Below are positions 33,953-42,411 of a stretch of DNA of 64,000 bases, one piece after another (within the stretch, counting starts at the first letter, position 1; each line of letters begins with the position of its first letter). The DNA lies in the NCBI GenBank assembly GCA_002707495.1, contig PAMZ01000003.1:248001-312000 (forward strand), given 5' to 3'. Source of the DNA: Halobacteriovoraceae bacterium (lineage in GTDB: Bacteria > Bdellovibrionota > Bacteriovoracia > Bacteriovoracales > Bacteriovoracaceae). Below the pieces are notes generated by a model, which searched no databases, was not told the DNA's origin, and was given only the letters and a program-made list of their open reading frames with translations. Made by a program: the position numbers and the translations under genes.

Positions 33953-34075
33953 TTATTCTCGCCAAATGAAATGTGGAGCCCTAAGGGTATCTTCATCACC
34001 ATATACGACAACTTCAAGTTCTGATTTGATCATGAGTCCATAATTTCGATCTCGAGAGCGTACATAAAAAATATA
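33953..34075 (-). other. in-frame continuation after a TGA stop of the 34076-34600 gene
   Basis: The frame of the upstream lipoprotein stays open for 40 further codons past its TGA (34076-34078), ending in TAA at 33953-33955. The translated tail is protein-like: it begins YIFYVRSRDRNYGLM and goes on with a strand-rich ELEVVVYGDED. Mutation of a Trp codon (TGG) to TGA would explain it. See finding. Confidence 0.45.
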
Positions 34076-34600
34076 TCAATCGCTTATATCGAAATAGAGA
34101 GCATCATTATTTGGATTTTCATATGTTGTATCCGCAGTCACACAGTCGGATTCTGAGTAGTCACCACCTCTGCTTTCCCACTCTCCTCTTGAGGTGGGAA
34201 ATGGATGCGCTCTATTCCAAGTTGCTAGCATCATCCAATTAGAAGTTAAGGGGCATATTTCAATGGCTGTCTCATAGCTTGCCCTTTGCTCAATAAAGGC
34301 CTCCGAGCTAAGTACCAAATACATTCTTTCATCACCATTGACGACAGCGCGTTCCGATCGGTCAGACATTCCCTCTATTCTGGTTAGTAATCTTCGATTC
34401 GAAGAAAGTCTGTAGGAGTTTTGTTGCATTGTCCGAGGATCCCTTGGATCATCAATACTTGAGTCTATTAACTTCACTCCTCCAGCATAGACTTTTTTCT
34501 CACTCGTTTCTCCAGAGGAGCTAGATTCAAAGCTTCCATCTCCACAGCTTTGGAAAAGAATGATTGAGAGTAAAAATATTGGTAGTAATTTAGCTGTCAC
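34076..34600 (-). CDS. lipoprotein, possibly truncated by a stop
   Basis: A 174-residue lipoprotein (lipobox FQSC, Cys 19) of unknown family, rich in Ser and Arg, with cysteines in EICPLTS and SDCVTAD. It is last in an operon with the barrel protein (9 bases away) and the TIGR02147 regulator. The gene appears cut short: the reading frame continues beyond the TGA (see 33953-34075). The function is unknown. Confidence 0.6.
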   Translation of the reverse strand: MTAKLLPIFLLSIILFQSCGDGSFESSSSGETSEKKVYAGGVKLIDSSIDDPRDPRTMQQNSYRLSSNRRLLTRIEGMSDRSERAVVNGDERMYLVLSSEAFIEQRASYETAIEICPLTSNWMMLATWNRAHPFPTSRGEWESRGGDYSESDCVTADTTYENPNNDALYFDISD

Positions 34601-34609
34601 TTTTCCTCC

Positions 34610-35983
34610 CTAAAAAAAGACGTTAAATTGAGTTTGAAGACTCCCTTGTCCTACCCCATATCCCATGAGATCGGCAAGATAGTCATAAGAGGTATTATCC
34701 GTTGAATTTAGAATAAATCGTCCTTTAACGACAAATGAGTATTGATTTTTTCTATATTCTAAATGCGGCCCCCAGGAAACAATTCGCGTTCGTCCAGTGG
34801 AATCCTCAAAATCTCCACCTTCCACAGTGAAATTATCAGACACTAGAAATTCAGTAAATCCTCCAAACATAAAGTTTTTATAGTGAACTCCAGCTCTTAA
34901 ATTGATCCCTAGAATTTCTCCAAATGTATAATTATATTTTATATTTCCAATTTTCTCTTCTACCTCAGACTCAAATGTATAGAAGAAATCGTTTTCGATA
35001 AAGAAATGAGATTTTTGTGTCGCAAGAGTCAATCCGATAGTCGTGGTATCTCTACCCAATAGTGAATCTTGAAGTTCCTCATCCGACAACGTATTCATAT
35101 TCAGTTGAGCAAAACCTTCAATATCAAAATCGCGGTGCGTGTAGAGCCTATAACGAGCACCGACTGAAAGTGGTCCCATAAAACTTTCATCGGCAGTTTG
35201 GATTATAGAGGCGTCAAAACCTATCCCTACCGCCTGCTCATTTTGTCCGAAGGGATAAAGATGACTTGAGAGGATGTACATACTCTCGATCTCATTACCG
35301 GTTGCCTTTTCCGTATCTTCATTTTGTTGAAAAATTCTAGCTTCCAAACCAAATTTTGAAGGGTTTTTTAAACGAGACTTTTGAGGAACAATTATTTTAG
35401 TTTCACTCTTTTGAACAATCGTTTGAGTAGACATTTCTTTTGGTAAATGTTTTTCAACTGTCTCCTTAATAGAATCATAGCTTGCTCCAGGAGATGTAAT
35501 ACTTTGGGTGATTTCGGATGCTATTAGCTCATTTTCTCTTATTGATTTAGGGAGTGAACGATGAAGTCCTTCATGAATATGGAGAGCTATCAGCTGAGAT
35601 TCGTTGAGTTTCTGGGCTGCTGGAAAAAATCTCGTTGGTGAATAGGCTCGCGGCATAGTTCGTGCATAGATCAATCCAGTAGCATCATCTGTGAAAGCAC
35701 CAAGCTTAGCGAGCTCTGTAGGGCCTAGTCCTTTTTTCGTAGAAAAAAGTTTCGTATTTTCAACTTCTGGTACAAGTGCCCCAAGGCCTTCAATTTTTTG
35801 AACTTCAAATGACTTTAAAAGCGCAACAGCTTTTGTTCGAGTCTCAACAATGGGACCATTTTCTATAGGATCAAAACTCTGTAAATCCTCGCCATCATCT
35901 CCGTTTCCCACAATGACAGGTCCTGCGATAACTGGCAGTATAACCATGGCATTAACAATAATAAAGTGTTTCAGTGCTTTCAT
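34610..35983 (-). CDS. HExxH-containing protein with a predicted C-terminal beta-barrel
   Basis: A 457-residue exported protein (signal about 1-20). LIALHIHEGLHRSLP (H137-E138-x-x-H141) is a zinc-binding HExxH motif in a helix, followed by NELIASE about 12 residues on, which could hold the third ligand. The last about 230 residues alternate in a membrane-strand pattern (VGARYRLYTHRDFDIEGFAQL, FMFGGFTEFLVSD) and end in phenylalanine (FNVFF), as outer-membrane barrels do. It overlaps the TIGR02147 gene by 4 bases. Whether it is a peptidase is inference from the motif. Confidence 0.6.
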   Translation of the reverse strand: MKALKHFIIVNAMVILPVIAGPVIVGNGDDGEDLQSFDPIENGPIVETRTKAVALLKSFEVQKIEGLGALVPEVENTKLFSTKKGLGPTELAKLGAFTDDATGLIYARTMPRAYSPTRFFPAAQKLNESQLIALHIHEGLHRSLPKSIRENELIASEITQSITSPGASYDSIKETVEKHLPKEMSTQTIVQKSETKIIVPQKSRLKNPSKFGLEARIFQQNEDTEKATGNEIESMYILSSHLYPFGQNEQAVGIGFDASIIQTADESFMGPLSVGARYRLYTHRDFDIEGFAQLNMNTLSDEELQDSLLGRDTTTIGLTLATQKSHFFIENDFFYTFESEVEEKIGNIKYNYTFGEILGINLRAGVHYKNFMFGGFTEFLVSDNFTVEGGDFEDSTGRTRIVSWGPHLEYRKNQYSFVVKGRFILNSTDNTSYDYLADLMGYGVGQGSLQTQFNVFF

Positions 35984-36744
35984 AAGTCCCCACTAGAAAG
36001 TGCAAACAAGGCTAACTCAATATGATAGACTTGATCTTTTTTTCCTGATGAATATTTTTTAATCATTCGATTTCTAAAATTGGCTATATCTTTTTTTAAT
36101 TTTTTTACATCCTGACTGTCCATGGCAAAAGACACTCCAGAGATATCGCGAATATCTACCGGTTGTTCCTCCATCGCTAGAGAAGCTTGGTCTAACATTC
36201 GATGGTGGTAGTTTTTTATCGCTCTTGAAGGAATCCCATCGGGACTAATAACAAGCTCTCCACATATATTCTCTTCACCATTTATCGTTTCAATTAATCC
36301 AACCTTTCTCATTAGATCAAGTGCGTGCAAAACCTCGTCTTTATTGAAACTTAGTTTTTTAGCAATCCACTCTGGTTCAAGCCTAAAGGACTCTAAGTCT
36401 GCCGCCGCTAAAATGGCCATGCAGGTTGGAGAAGAAACCAACTCGAAAACCTCCAGCGTAAGCTGTCGATTTTCATTTTCCTTCTCGCCGACATTCTTAG
36501 TTTGAGGACTTTTTACAGCAGTTAAAAATTCCTTGCGTTCCCCCTCATCGAGATTCAAATTCTCAGCAATGGATGTCGCTTTGTTGAGTCCTAAATTTCT
36601 TTTACCACTAAGAATCTCACTTAGCGCTCCTGAGCCGATCCCAATTGATTTGGCAAATGCCCTTAAGGAGTAGTACTGATTTCTTGCTTTGCGGCTTTCG
36701 AACTCAACTCTTAGAATTTCTCTGTAATCATAGTCTTTGTGCAT
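35980..36744 (-). CDS. TIGR02147-family transcriptional regulator
   Basis: A 254-residue regulator: an N-terminal helix-turn-helix (YYSLRAFAKSIGIGSGALSEILSGKRNL) then the DUF4423-type domain (LVSSPTCMAILAAADLE, FRLEPEWIAKKLSFNKDEVLHALDLMRKVGLI). The family is common in Bdellovibrionota and Fibrobacteres. A perfect palindrome TGGAGCATAGTGCTCCA lies 24 bases upstream and may be its own operator. First gene of the three-gene operon. Confidence 0.88.
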   Translation of the reverse strand: MHKDYDYREILRVEFESRKARNQYYSLRAFAKSIGIGSGALSEILSGKRNLGLNKATSIAENLNLDEGERKEFLTAVKSPQTKNVGEKENENRQLTLEVFELVSSPTCMAILAAADLESFRLEPEWIAKKLSFNKDEVLHALDLMRKVGLIETINGEENICGELVISPDGIPSRAIKNYHHRMLDQASLAMEEQPVDIRDISGVSFAMDSQDVKKLKKDIANFRNRMIKKYSSGKKDQVYHIELALFALSSGDL

Positions 36745-36768
36745 ATCTCAAAATTCTCTTTACTTGGT

Positions 36769-36785
36769 TGGAGCATAGTGCTCCA
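36769..36785. promoter_or_regulatory. palindromic operator TGGAGCATAGTGCTCCA
   Basis: Perfect 7-base arms around TAG. It lies just upstream of the TIGR02147 regulator start and has a near-identical partner at 37440-37456. Confidence 0.6.
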
Positions 36786-36813
36786 GAGATCTCGCCATTA
36801 TAGCCACATCTCT

Positions 36814-37362
36814 TTAGGATTCACAACTTTCTGAACTTGGATGAATATCTTTCACACCTGTCAGATTTTTAACTCTATACTTTACTAGCAGCCAAAATGA
36901 TTTTTCTCTTGTAAATTCAATAGCATGACCGCAATATTCTTCAGCGTTTTCAGGGTCAACTCTCACATCACTACAATACCCAAATTGATATCTGATCTCA
37001 TTTAATCCTTCTCGAACTCGAATATTAAAAACTGTCGGAGACAAATCCACTGTAAACTGTCCTCTATTTTCCACAAGATGGCCTCTATACTCTCCCAAAT
37101 CTCCATGGGCCCTAAAGCTCCAAAGGTCTCTCATAGACTCTGCTTCCACTTGATAGGTTTTTGCCAAGGAGTTAATAGTTTCTTCACCTTGGGAAACCAT
37201 TTCTCCTGAACAGTTGTATCTGCGTACATATTGAATTTCTCTCACAAAAGTATGCTCCCATGGTTTAACTGCAGATGTTTCGCCTGACGCCTCCTCCTGG
37301 CAACTTATCTGAGTTAAAAATAAGGCTATAAGTGCAGTTAGTTTCAAGATTTGTAATTCCAT
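36814..37362 (-). CDS. secreted lipoprotein, unrecognised
   Basis: A 182-residue lipoprotein (lipobox TQISC, Cys 21). A disulfide-capable set of cysteines (YNCSGE, GYCSDV, EYCGHA and the C-terminal SSESCES). A predominantly beta pattern (LSPTVFNIRVREGLNEIRYQFGYC). It lies between the TIGR02147 regulator and the palindrome cluster at 37440-37494, so it may be controlled by the same factor. Family unknown. Confidence 0.6.
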   Translation of the reverse strand: MELQILKLTALIALFLTQISCQEEASGETSAVKPWEHTFVREIQYVRRYNCSGEMVSQGEETINSLAKTYQVEAESMRDLWSFRAHGDLGEYRGHLVENRGQFTVDLSPTVFNIRVREGLNEIRYQFGYCSDVRVDPENAEEYCGHAIEFTREKSFWLLVKYRVKNLTGVKDIHPSSESCES

Positions 37363-37439
37363 TTTCGCTCCTGATTTAACGCCGTAACCGTTAACCTGTT
37401 ATTGTTTTATCAAATTGGATTATTCCTACAAGAGAATGG

Positions 37440-37494
37440 TGGAGCATAGCGCTCCAAATGGAGCAGTTTGCACCAAAAAAGGAGCATGTGCCTT
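37440..37494. promoter_or_regulatory. cluster of TGGAGCA operators
   Basis: TGGAGCATAGCGCTCCA (37440-37456) is a perfect copy of the operator at 36769-36785 except one base. A second imperfect copy TGGAGCAGTTTGCACCA follows at 37459-37475 (19 bases on) and a half-site AGGAGCA at 37480-37486. The spacing is about two helical turns, in the space between the divergent genes 36814-37362 and 37554-38426. Confidence 0.55.
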
Positions 37495-37553
37495 TCGAAT
37501 CTTGAAAATCAATCATCATAGAGCTAATGTAGGCACCATCTTAAGGAGTCTAT

Positions 37554-38426
37554 ATGAAGCTGATTTTAGCTATTTTACTAGTATTGAGTTGTAAGGCATT
37601 TTCCTGTGATTACTTAGTCGTAGGAAAGAATATTTGTGTCACTAAATATGATGGACAAATTCGCCGCTATTCAGTTTTCGTACCAAGCCTTACAAGTTTT
37701 GCCGAAAAAACCCCACTCGTACTAGATATCCATGGATACTCCTCTACAGCACTTCAACAAGAAGCCATGTCTGGAATGAAACAGATGGCCAAAAAAGAAA
37801 ATTTCGTCGTGGTCTGGCCTAATGGCTCTTTTAATCAAGCAGGTCTCAGATATCATGATGCAGATTTTTGCTGTAATTTTACTGGAATTGAGAGAGACGA
37901 TATTGGATTTATGCGAATGATAGTAGAGCGTGTGTCCAGCATCCTAACTATCGATGAAAAGAGAATCCATGCTACAGGTTTATCAAATGGTGGTGCAATG
38001 ACCTATCATCTCTATTGTAATGCCTCTGATCTTTTTACCGCTTTTGCTCCTATTGTTTTTAATTTAGGAGAAAGAATCAATTGTCAGCCACAGTTCAAGC
38101 GGCCTATTTATTCTTTCAATTCTATTCAAGACTCATTGATCCCCCATGAAGGCGGAGTCATGATTCCCCAAGGAGAAATACTCTCAACAGATGCCACGTT
38201 AAAAAGAATAGCCGCTATAAATGGTTGCAGTGACAAGTTTATTGTCAGAGAACTAAAAGGCAAATCTAAGTGTATTGAATATCTCGACTGTGATGAGCCT
38301 GTTAAACATTGCACTCTCGATAATCCCAATCAACCCATGGGCGGGCATATACTTTATTTCAATGATGATGATCTAAAGCTAGCGCCTATTATTTGGAATT
38401 TCTTTAAAACTACGTCTTCAATTTGA
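37554..38426 (+). CDS. secreted PHB depolymerase/feruloyl esterase-family hydrolase
   Basis: A 290-residue alpha/beta hydrolase with signal peptide (1-17). The oxyanion region is VLDIHGYSSTALQQE and the nucleophile Ser lies in IHATGLSNGGAMTY. Further family blocks are VVVWPNGSFNQAG, CNFTGIERDDIGFMRMIV and a C-terminal His (GGHILYFNDDD). The enzyme class cleaves polyester or ester-linked polysaccharide. The SD AAGGAG is 6 bases before the ATG. It sits beside the operator cluster. Confidence 0.85.
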   Translation: MKLILAILLVLSCKAFSCDYLVVGKNICVTKYDGQIRRYSVFVPSLTSFAEKTPLVLDIHGYSSTALQQEAMSGMKQMAKKENFVVVWPNGSFNQAGLRYHDADFCCNFTGIERDDIGFMRMIVERVSSILTIDEKRIHATGLSNGGAMTYHLYCNASDLFTAFAPIVFNLGERINCQPQFKRPIYSFNSIQDSLIPHEGGVMIPQGEILSTDATLKRIAAINGCSDKFIVRELKGKSKCIEYLDCDEPVKHCTLDNPNQPMGGHILYFNDDDLKLAPIIWNFFKTTSSI

Positions 38427-38534
38427 AGTCCAAACGGCGAGTTTTCTTGGCTAGGTTTTAAATCAAATAAACTGTAAATATTTGAATTATTGTTTTAAAA
38501 AAGCAAATCTAGGTTTTCAAGCTATTCTTAATAG

Positions 38535-39776
38535 GTGCGAAAGTTAATACTGTTGATGCTGCTTTTTTTAAATGTAAAACCTGTTTGGGCCCATTGTACT
38601 TCGACTCGAAGCCAGCCTACCTGCTCCGGAGGTGGTTACACCTACACAAGCGAAGTTTACACTGAAGTGTACACCTTTCAAAACCTCTACTCGCCTGAGT
38701 CTGAGTGTAAAAAAACAGATCCTAAACCAATTGAGCACAAAATCATTGTCCAAAAACTAGATCAAATGGAAGCCTTAGCCCAAAGTCTCTCTTCGGATTC
38801 AATTTGCAAAGATGTCAATAAATACGCCAAAGATTATTTAAGACAGGCCGAGCAAGTTCGAAGGGCGCTTATTTCTGCCAATAATCTTAGAAAAGAAATG
38901 TTTTTTACTAATATTGAAAATAAAAAAGCCACTGATGGGACTGTTACAACGATCGACCCCTCCCAAGATAAAGAAGGCTTACATACGAGAAGTCATAATA
39001 TTGCTGGAGCCGCTATATTATGTGGAATCTCTGATATGTCACAAAAGCTTCAACCAGTTTGGAATCTTAGTGTCCAATTTAGAAGGATTCAAAATGGAAC
39101 TTACCCTATTTCTCAAAGAATGCCGGAAATCTGTTTTGAAAAAATGCAAAGTGTTAACTATTTGGTGGAGTCAACCTTTGATACAGCAGAGCAAATTTAT
39201 AAAAATTTATGGATGGGAAATGTGTGTACGGAGAAACATTATCGAGAACTCTTAGGTGAGTTTGGAAGTCATTCAAATATGAGAAATAGCGTTGTTAAAC
39301 ATGGGGACTGCGAAGGAGAAAACTGTGAAAACCTAGAGGCGATAATGGACCTTCTTGCTTCCGGAGAAATTCTAAATAGCGAAGAAGGGTTTCAAGAATT
39401 TATCTCTCAGGGTGAGTCAATGAATCTAAAAAAGACTCGTTTTATAGAATATGAAGATAAGAGACAAGAGAACTCAAAACGAAGAACCTATTATGATCAA
39501 GCCTCATTAAAGGACAAAAGGGAGTCTCTTCTAAATTCTAAAGAAGTTATCACTTCGCTTTCATCTCAACCAGATAAAAACTCTAGGGGTCTTGCTCATT
39601 CGCCCAGCAATAAGGATCATCTACCAGTTTTTCCCAACGGATATTATGATTTTGTAAAAAATAAAGGCTGGTACTGCCAAACTCAAAATGACGATCTTTT
39701 TTCTACAATAAGTAGAAGATACTGCTTAAGTGCTTTTCCCATTTTGTTGAAAAAATCCTCTCGTGCATCGAATTGA
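38535..39776 (+). CDS. secreted protein, unrecognised
   Basis: A 413-residue exported protein (signal peptide about 1-19, start GTG). Cysteines at the mature N-terminus and in the DSICKDV, AILCGISD, GNVCTEK, GDCEGENCENLE segments suggest disulfides. The body is helical, and the last 90 residues are polar and probably flexible (QDKRQENSKRRTYYDQ). No family recognised. The SD upstream of GTG 38535 is weak. Confidence 0.65.
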   Translation: MRKLILLMLLFLNVKPVWAHCTSTRSQPTCSGGGYTYTSEVYTEVYTFQNLYSPESECKKTDPKPIEHKIIVQKLDQMEALAQSLSSDSICKDVNKYAKDYLRQAEQVRRALISANNLRKEMFFTNIENKKATDGTVTTIDPSQDKEGLHTRSHNIAGAAILCGISDMSQKLQPVWNLSVQFRRIQNGTYPISQRMPEICFEKMQSVNYLVESTFDTAEQIYKNLWMGNVCTEKHYRELLGEFGSHSNMRNSVVKHGDCEGENCENLEAIMDLLASGEILNSEEGFQEFISQGESMNLKKTRFIEYEDKRQENSKRRTYYDQASLKDKRESLLNSKEVITSLSSQPDKNSRGLAHSPSNKDHLPVFPNGYYDFVKNKGWYCQTQNDDLFSTISRRYCLSAFPILLKKSSRASN

Positions 39777-39848
39777 CAATATATTAACTTTAACCTGAAA
39801 AATAGAACCCATAATTCTGATAATATGCATCTCATCAAAGGAGTATGA

Positions 39849-40436
39849 GTGATAAAGTATTTAAAAAAGAACAGAGGATTTTTCCTATTCGTCATATGTC
39901 TTTTTTCTGCAAGGTGGTCGATTGCTGATCATTATAGGGTTCCCACAGGCTCAATGATTCCAACCATAGAAATTGGAGATCATGTCTTCGTGGATAAAAT
40001 GGCCTACGATTTGAAAGTTCCCTTCACTAGTTACAGTTTAAAAAAGATGAAAGAGCCAAAGCGAGGAGATATAGTGGTTTTCGAATTTCCTCATGACCGA
40101 TCAATTAATTACGTCAAAAGGCTCATAGCCCTTCCTGGCGATCAGGTCGAAATCAAAAACGGCCATGTCCTAATCAATGGAATTCCAGAACAGGGTGACT
40201 ATGAAATTCAAAGACTTCCCCAATATCAGCAAGTCGAAGAACTCAGTTTCACTGTCCCCAAAGGCATGTATTTTATGATGGGAGACAATAGAGATATGAG
40301 TTCTGATAGTCGAAGCTTCGGATTTGTTCCTCGAGATCACCTCATGGGGAAAGTTGAGGGTATTACGATGTCAGTGGCATTTAAAGACTGGATTCCACAG
40401 GTTAAGTTTAATCGCTTTGGAAAGATAATCATTTAA
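39849..40436 (+). CDS. lepB: signal peptidase I
   Basis: A 195-residue type I signal peptidase: one N-terminal membrane helix (FFLFVICLFSARWSIA), catalytic Ser in YRVPTGSMIPTIEIGDHVFVDK, catalytic Lys in NYVKRLIALPGDQVEI, and the box-D and E regions GDNRDMSSDSRSFGFVPRDHLMGKV. Removes signal peptides from exported proteins. Start is GTG at 39849, fixed by AAAGGAG 5 bases upstream. Short compared with the E. coli enzyme, as in many bacteria. Confidence 0.93.
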   Translation: MIKYLKKNRGFFLFVICLFSARWSIADHYRVPTGSMIPTIEIGDHVFVDKMAYDLKVPFTSYSLKKMKEPKRGDIVVFEFPHDRSINYVKRLIALPGDQVEIKNGHVLINGIPEQGDYEIQRLPQYQQVEELSFTVPKGMYFMMGDNRDMSSDSRSFGFVPRDHLMGKVEGITMSVAFKDWIPQVKFNRFGKIII

Positions 40437-40468
40437 CCCCTTAAAACTAAAGTAAAATATACACTTTT

Positions 40469-40482
40469 TTGAACATGTTCAA
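40469..40482. promoter_or_regulatory. TetR operator 1 (TTGAAC-AT-GTTCAA)
   Basis: Perfect 6-base arms. It lies 52 bases upstream of a matching site next to the TetR gene, about five helical turns. Confidence 0.65.
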
Positions 40483-40490
40483 TTTTTATA

Positions 40491-40519
40491 TTGCACAGAA
40501 TCGTCGCCCGTGCTATTTT
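40491..40519 (+). promoter_or_regulatory. promoter of the TetR operon
   Basis: An extended -10, TGCTATTTT (TATTTT 40514-40519), with a weak TTGCAC -35 at 40491-40496, 17 bases upstream. It is flanked by the two palindromes, so repressor binding would block it. Confidence 0.45.
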
Positions 40520-40537
40520 TTTGAACACGTTCAAAAA
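40518..40537. promoter_or_regulatory. TetR operator 2 (TTTTTGAAC-AC-GTTCAAAAA)
   Basis: Nine-base arms that overlap the -10 region, ending 8 bases before the GTG start of the TetR gene. Same core as operator 1. Confidence 0.7.
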
Positions 40538-40545
40538 GGTGCATA

Positions 40546-41211
40546 GTGAAAAAATCAGAAATAACTAAAGAAATTCTATTTGAAACGGCAAGTAAAATGA
40601 TTGCCGAGCTTGGTTTTGAGAAAGCCACTATGCGAGCGATTGCTAAAGAAGCCGGTGTTGCAAGTGGTGCGGCTTATTATTACTTTAAATCCAAAGAAGA
40701 ATTTGTTTACGAATATTATAAAAGATCCCATGAAGAGCATATAAAAGAACTTGGTGATTTCCTAAATAAAGAAAAATCACTTGAGAAGAGGATTCACAGA
40801 GTCGTGACTCTTAAAATGCAACTGGCTCAGCCCTACAAAAAAATGGCTCGAGCACTCTATCGAATTGCAGCAAACCCGGATAGTCCCCTTTCTCCGTTTA
40901 GCGAAGAATCAAAAAAACTAAGACTTGAGTCATTGGCAATATTCAAAGAGGTTGTCGCTGGTAGTAATGAGAAAATTCACGATGACTTTAAAGATATTTT
41001 CCCTGAGTTTCTGTGGTATTTCCAAATGGGAATCATTCTCTTTTGGATCTATGACAAGTCGGAAGAGGCGAATAAAACTTTTAAATTCATAGATAGCTCA
41101 ACTTCGTTGATTGTCTCTCTAAACAAAGCTTTTATGAATCCGCTAGCAAAACCATTTAGAAAAAGTATTGCTAATCTCATGCAAGATTTTATTCCTAAGG
41201 AGCAAGCATGA
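40546..41211 (+). CDS. TetR-family transcriptional repressor
   Basis: A 221-residue TetR regulator: HTH EKATMRAIAKEAGVASGAAYYYFKSKEEFVYEYY, then a helical ligand-binding domain. The start is GTG at 40546. Two matching palindromes surround its promoter, so it is probably self-regulating and controls the genes downstream. The stop overlaps the next start (ATGA at 41208). The ligand is unknown; a lipid-like molecule would fit the acyltransferase downstream. Confidence 0.9.
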   Translation: MKKSEITKEILFETASKMIAELGFEKATMRAIAKEAGVASGAAYYYFKSKEEFVYEYYKRSHEEHIKELGDFLNKEKSLEKRIHRVVTLKMQLAQPYKKMARALYRIAANPDSPLSPFSEESKKLRLESLAIFKEVVAGSNEKIHDDFKDIFPEFLWYFQMGIILFWIYDKSEEANKTFKFIDSSTSLIVSLNKAFMNPLAKPFRKSIANLMQDFIPKEQA

Positions 41212-41594
41212 AAATCATCATCGCGGGTGGAGAGCAATACATTTCTTGGATTCATGCAGATGATTTCGTTGCAATCATCAAATTTTTAATTCAAGAAAAA
41301 GAAGTAGATGGAATTATAAATTTAGCGGCTCCCAATCCTTTGAAACAAAAAGACTTTATGGGTGACCTCAGAAAAACTATTGGTATGCCAATAGGACTGC
41401 CGGCGACAGCATGGATGAGTGAAATAGGTGCCTTCTTTATGCGGACTGATACGGAATTAATTTTAAAGTCTAGAAAGGTCCGCTCAGAAAGACTCTCTGA
41501 TCTTGGATATAAATTTAAATTTCATCAATGGAGTGATGCTTGTAAGGATCTGGTGGATCCAAAGGAGCCGAAAAATGTTAGCCTTCAAGCATAG
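41208..41594 (+). CDS. internally deleted SDR/epimerase-like protein (DUF1731 C-terminus)
   Basis: A 128-residue protein that matches the C-terminal half of the TIGR01777/YfcH epimerase family: YISWIHADDFVAIIKFLI, INLAAPNPLKQKDFM and LKSRKVRSERLSDLGYKFKF. The N-terminus MKIIIAGG reads like the first strand of the NAD-binding Rossmann fold, then jumps directly to EQYISWIH, so about 150 residues with the cofactor site and the YxxxK catalytic pair are absent. It looks like an in-frame internal deletion. Activity is unlikely. It overlaps the TetR gene by 4 bases and the acyltransferase gene by 20. Confidence 0.7.
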   Translation: MKIIIAGGEQYISWIHADDFVAIIKFLIQEKEVDGIINLAAPNPLKQKDFMGDLRKTIGMPIGLPATAWMSEIGAFFMRTDTELILKSRKVRSERLSDLGYKFKFHQWSDACKDLVDPKEPKNVSLQA

Positions 41595-42411
41595 CTTTTA
41601 TATTTTACTACTAGGTCTATTTAATTTTTATCTTTTGATTTTAAGTGCCTATATTCAAGCCTGGAATAAATATGAATTTATTTGGATGTGGGTTCTTGCC
41701 TTCAACTTGTTTTCCTATTTTAAAATAGTGACCGCACTTGATTTCAATTTTAAGAAAGTACGTTATCCTTTCTTTTATCATTTTCTCTGGATAGGGATGA
41801 ACCCTTCTCCCTTTAAAAAACGCTTTCATTTCAAATTCGTGAGAAAAGACTTGATCGCAAAAGGACTACTAAATACTGCGATTGGTTTACTTTTTTTTAA
41901 GCTAGCCTCTTTTGAATCACATTGGTACCTGCAATCCTGGCTCTTTTGTGTTTCCATCGTTTTTCTTCTTCATTTTGGAACTTTTAATATTTTAGCCTGG
42001 TTTCTCAATCTTATTGGATTTCGAGTGGAGTCTATCATGAACAATCCATTACATGCTAAGTCACTAAAGGAGTTTTGGGGGGGAAGATGGAATAGGGCCT
42101 TCAATGATCTAGTCGTGCCAATAATTTACAAGCCCATTAAGCAAAAATGGGGAAAGACTGCGGGCATTTTTGGGGTTTTCCTATTTTCAGGCTTAGTGCA
42201 TGAAATCGTTATTTCTCTGTCTGTTGGGCAGGGATTTTTTGGTCCTCTTATTTATTTTCTGATGCAAGGTTTTGGACTTTACCTAGAAGAAAAGTATCGT
42301 CTCTCAAGATTTTGGATGTATTTTTTTATCATAGGCCCTATGGGTCTATTATTTCATCCAGCATTTATGGCCAAAGCTATTTACCCGTGGATTGAATTGG
42401 ATCTTTTATGA
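41575..42411 (+). CDS. wax synthase-like membrane O-acyltransferase (MBOAT-type)
   Basis: A 278-residue integral membrane protein with about seven helices. The block NPLHAKSLKEFWGGRWNRAF and the later SGLVHEIVISL (probable catalytic His) match the wax-synthase domain of long-chain alcohol O-acyltransferases. Start ATG 41575 is chosen because AAAGGAG lies 7 bases upstream, although the frame is open back to 41503. It overlaps the next gene by 4 bases. Likely role: esterification of a lipid alcohol or other hydroxyl. Confidence 0.75.
   Translation: MLAFKHSFYILLLGLFNFYLLILSAYIQAWNKYEFIWMWVLAFNLFSYFKIVTALDFNFKKVRYPFFYHFLWIGMNPSPFKKRFHFKFVRKDLIAKGLLNTAIGLLFFKLASFESHWYLQSWLFCVSIVFLLHFGTFNILAWFLNLIGFRVESIMNNPLHAKSLKEFWGGRWNRAFNDLVVPIIYKPIKQKWGKTAGIFGVFLFSGLVHEIVISLSVGQGFFGPLIYFLMQGFGLYLEEKYRLSRFWMYFFIIGPMGLLFHPAFMAKAIYPWIELDLL

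Noticed and set aside
38427-38477. Read-through after the esterase TGA (16 codons)
   Set aside because: Too short to differ from chance in AT-rich DNA.
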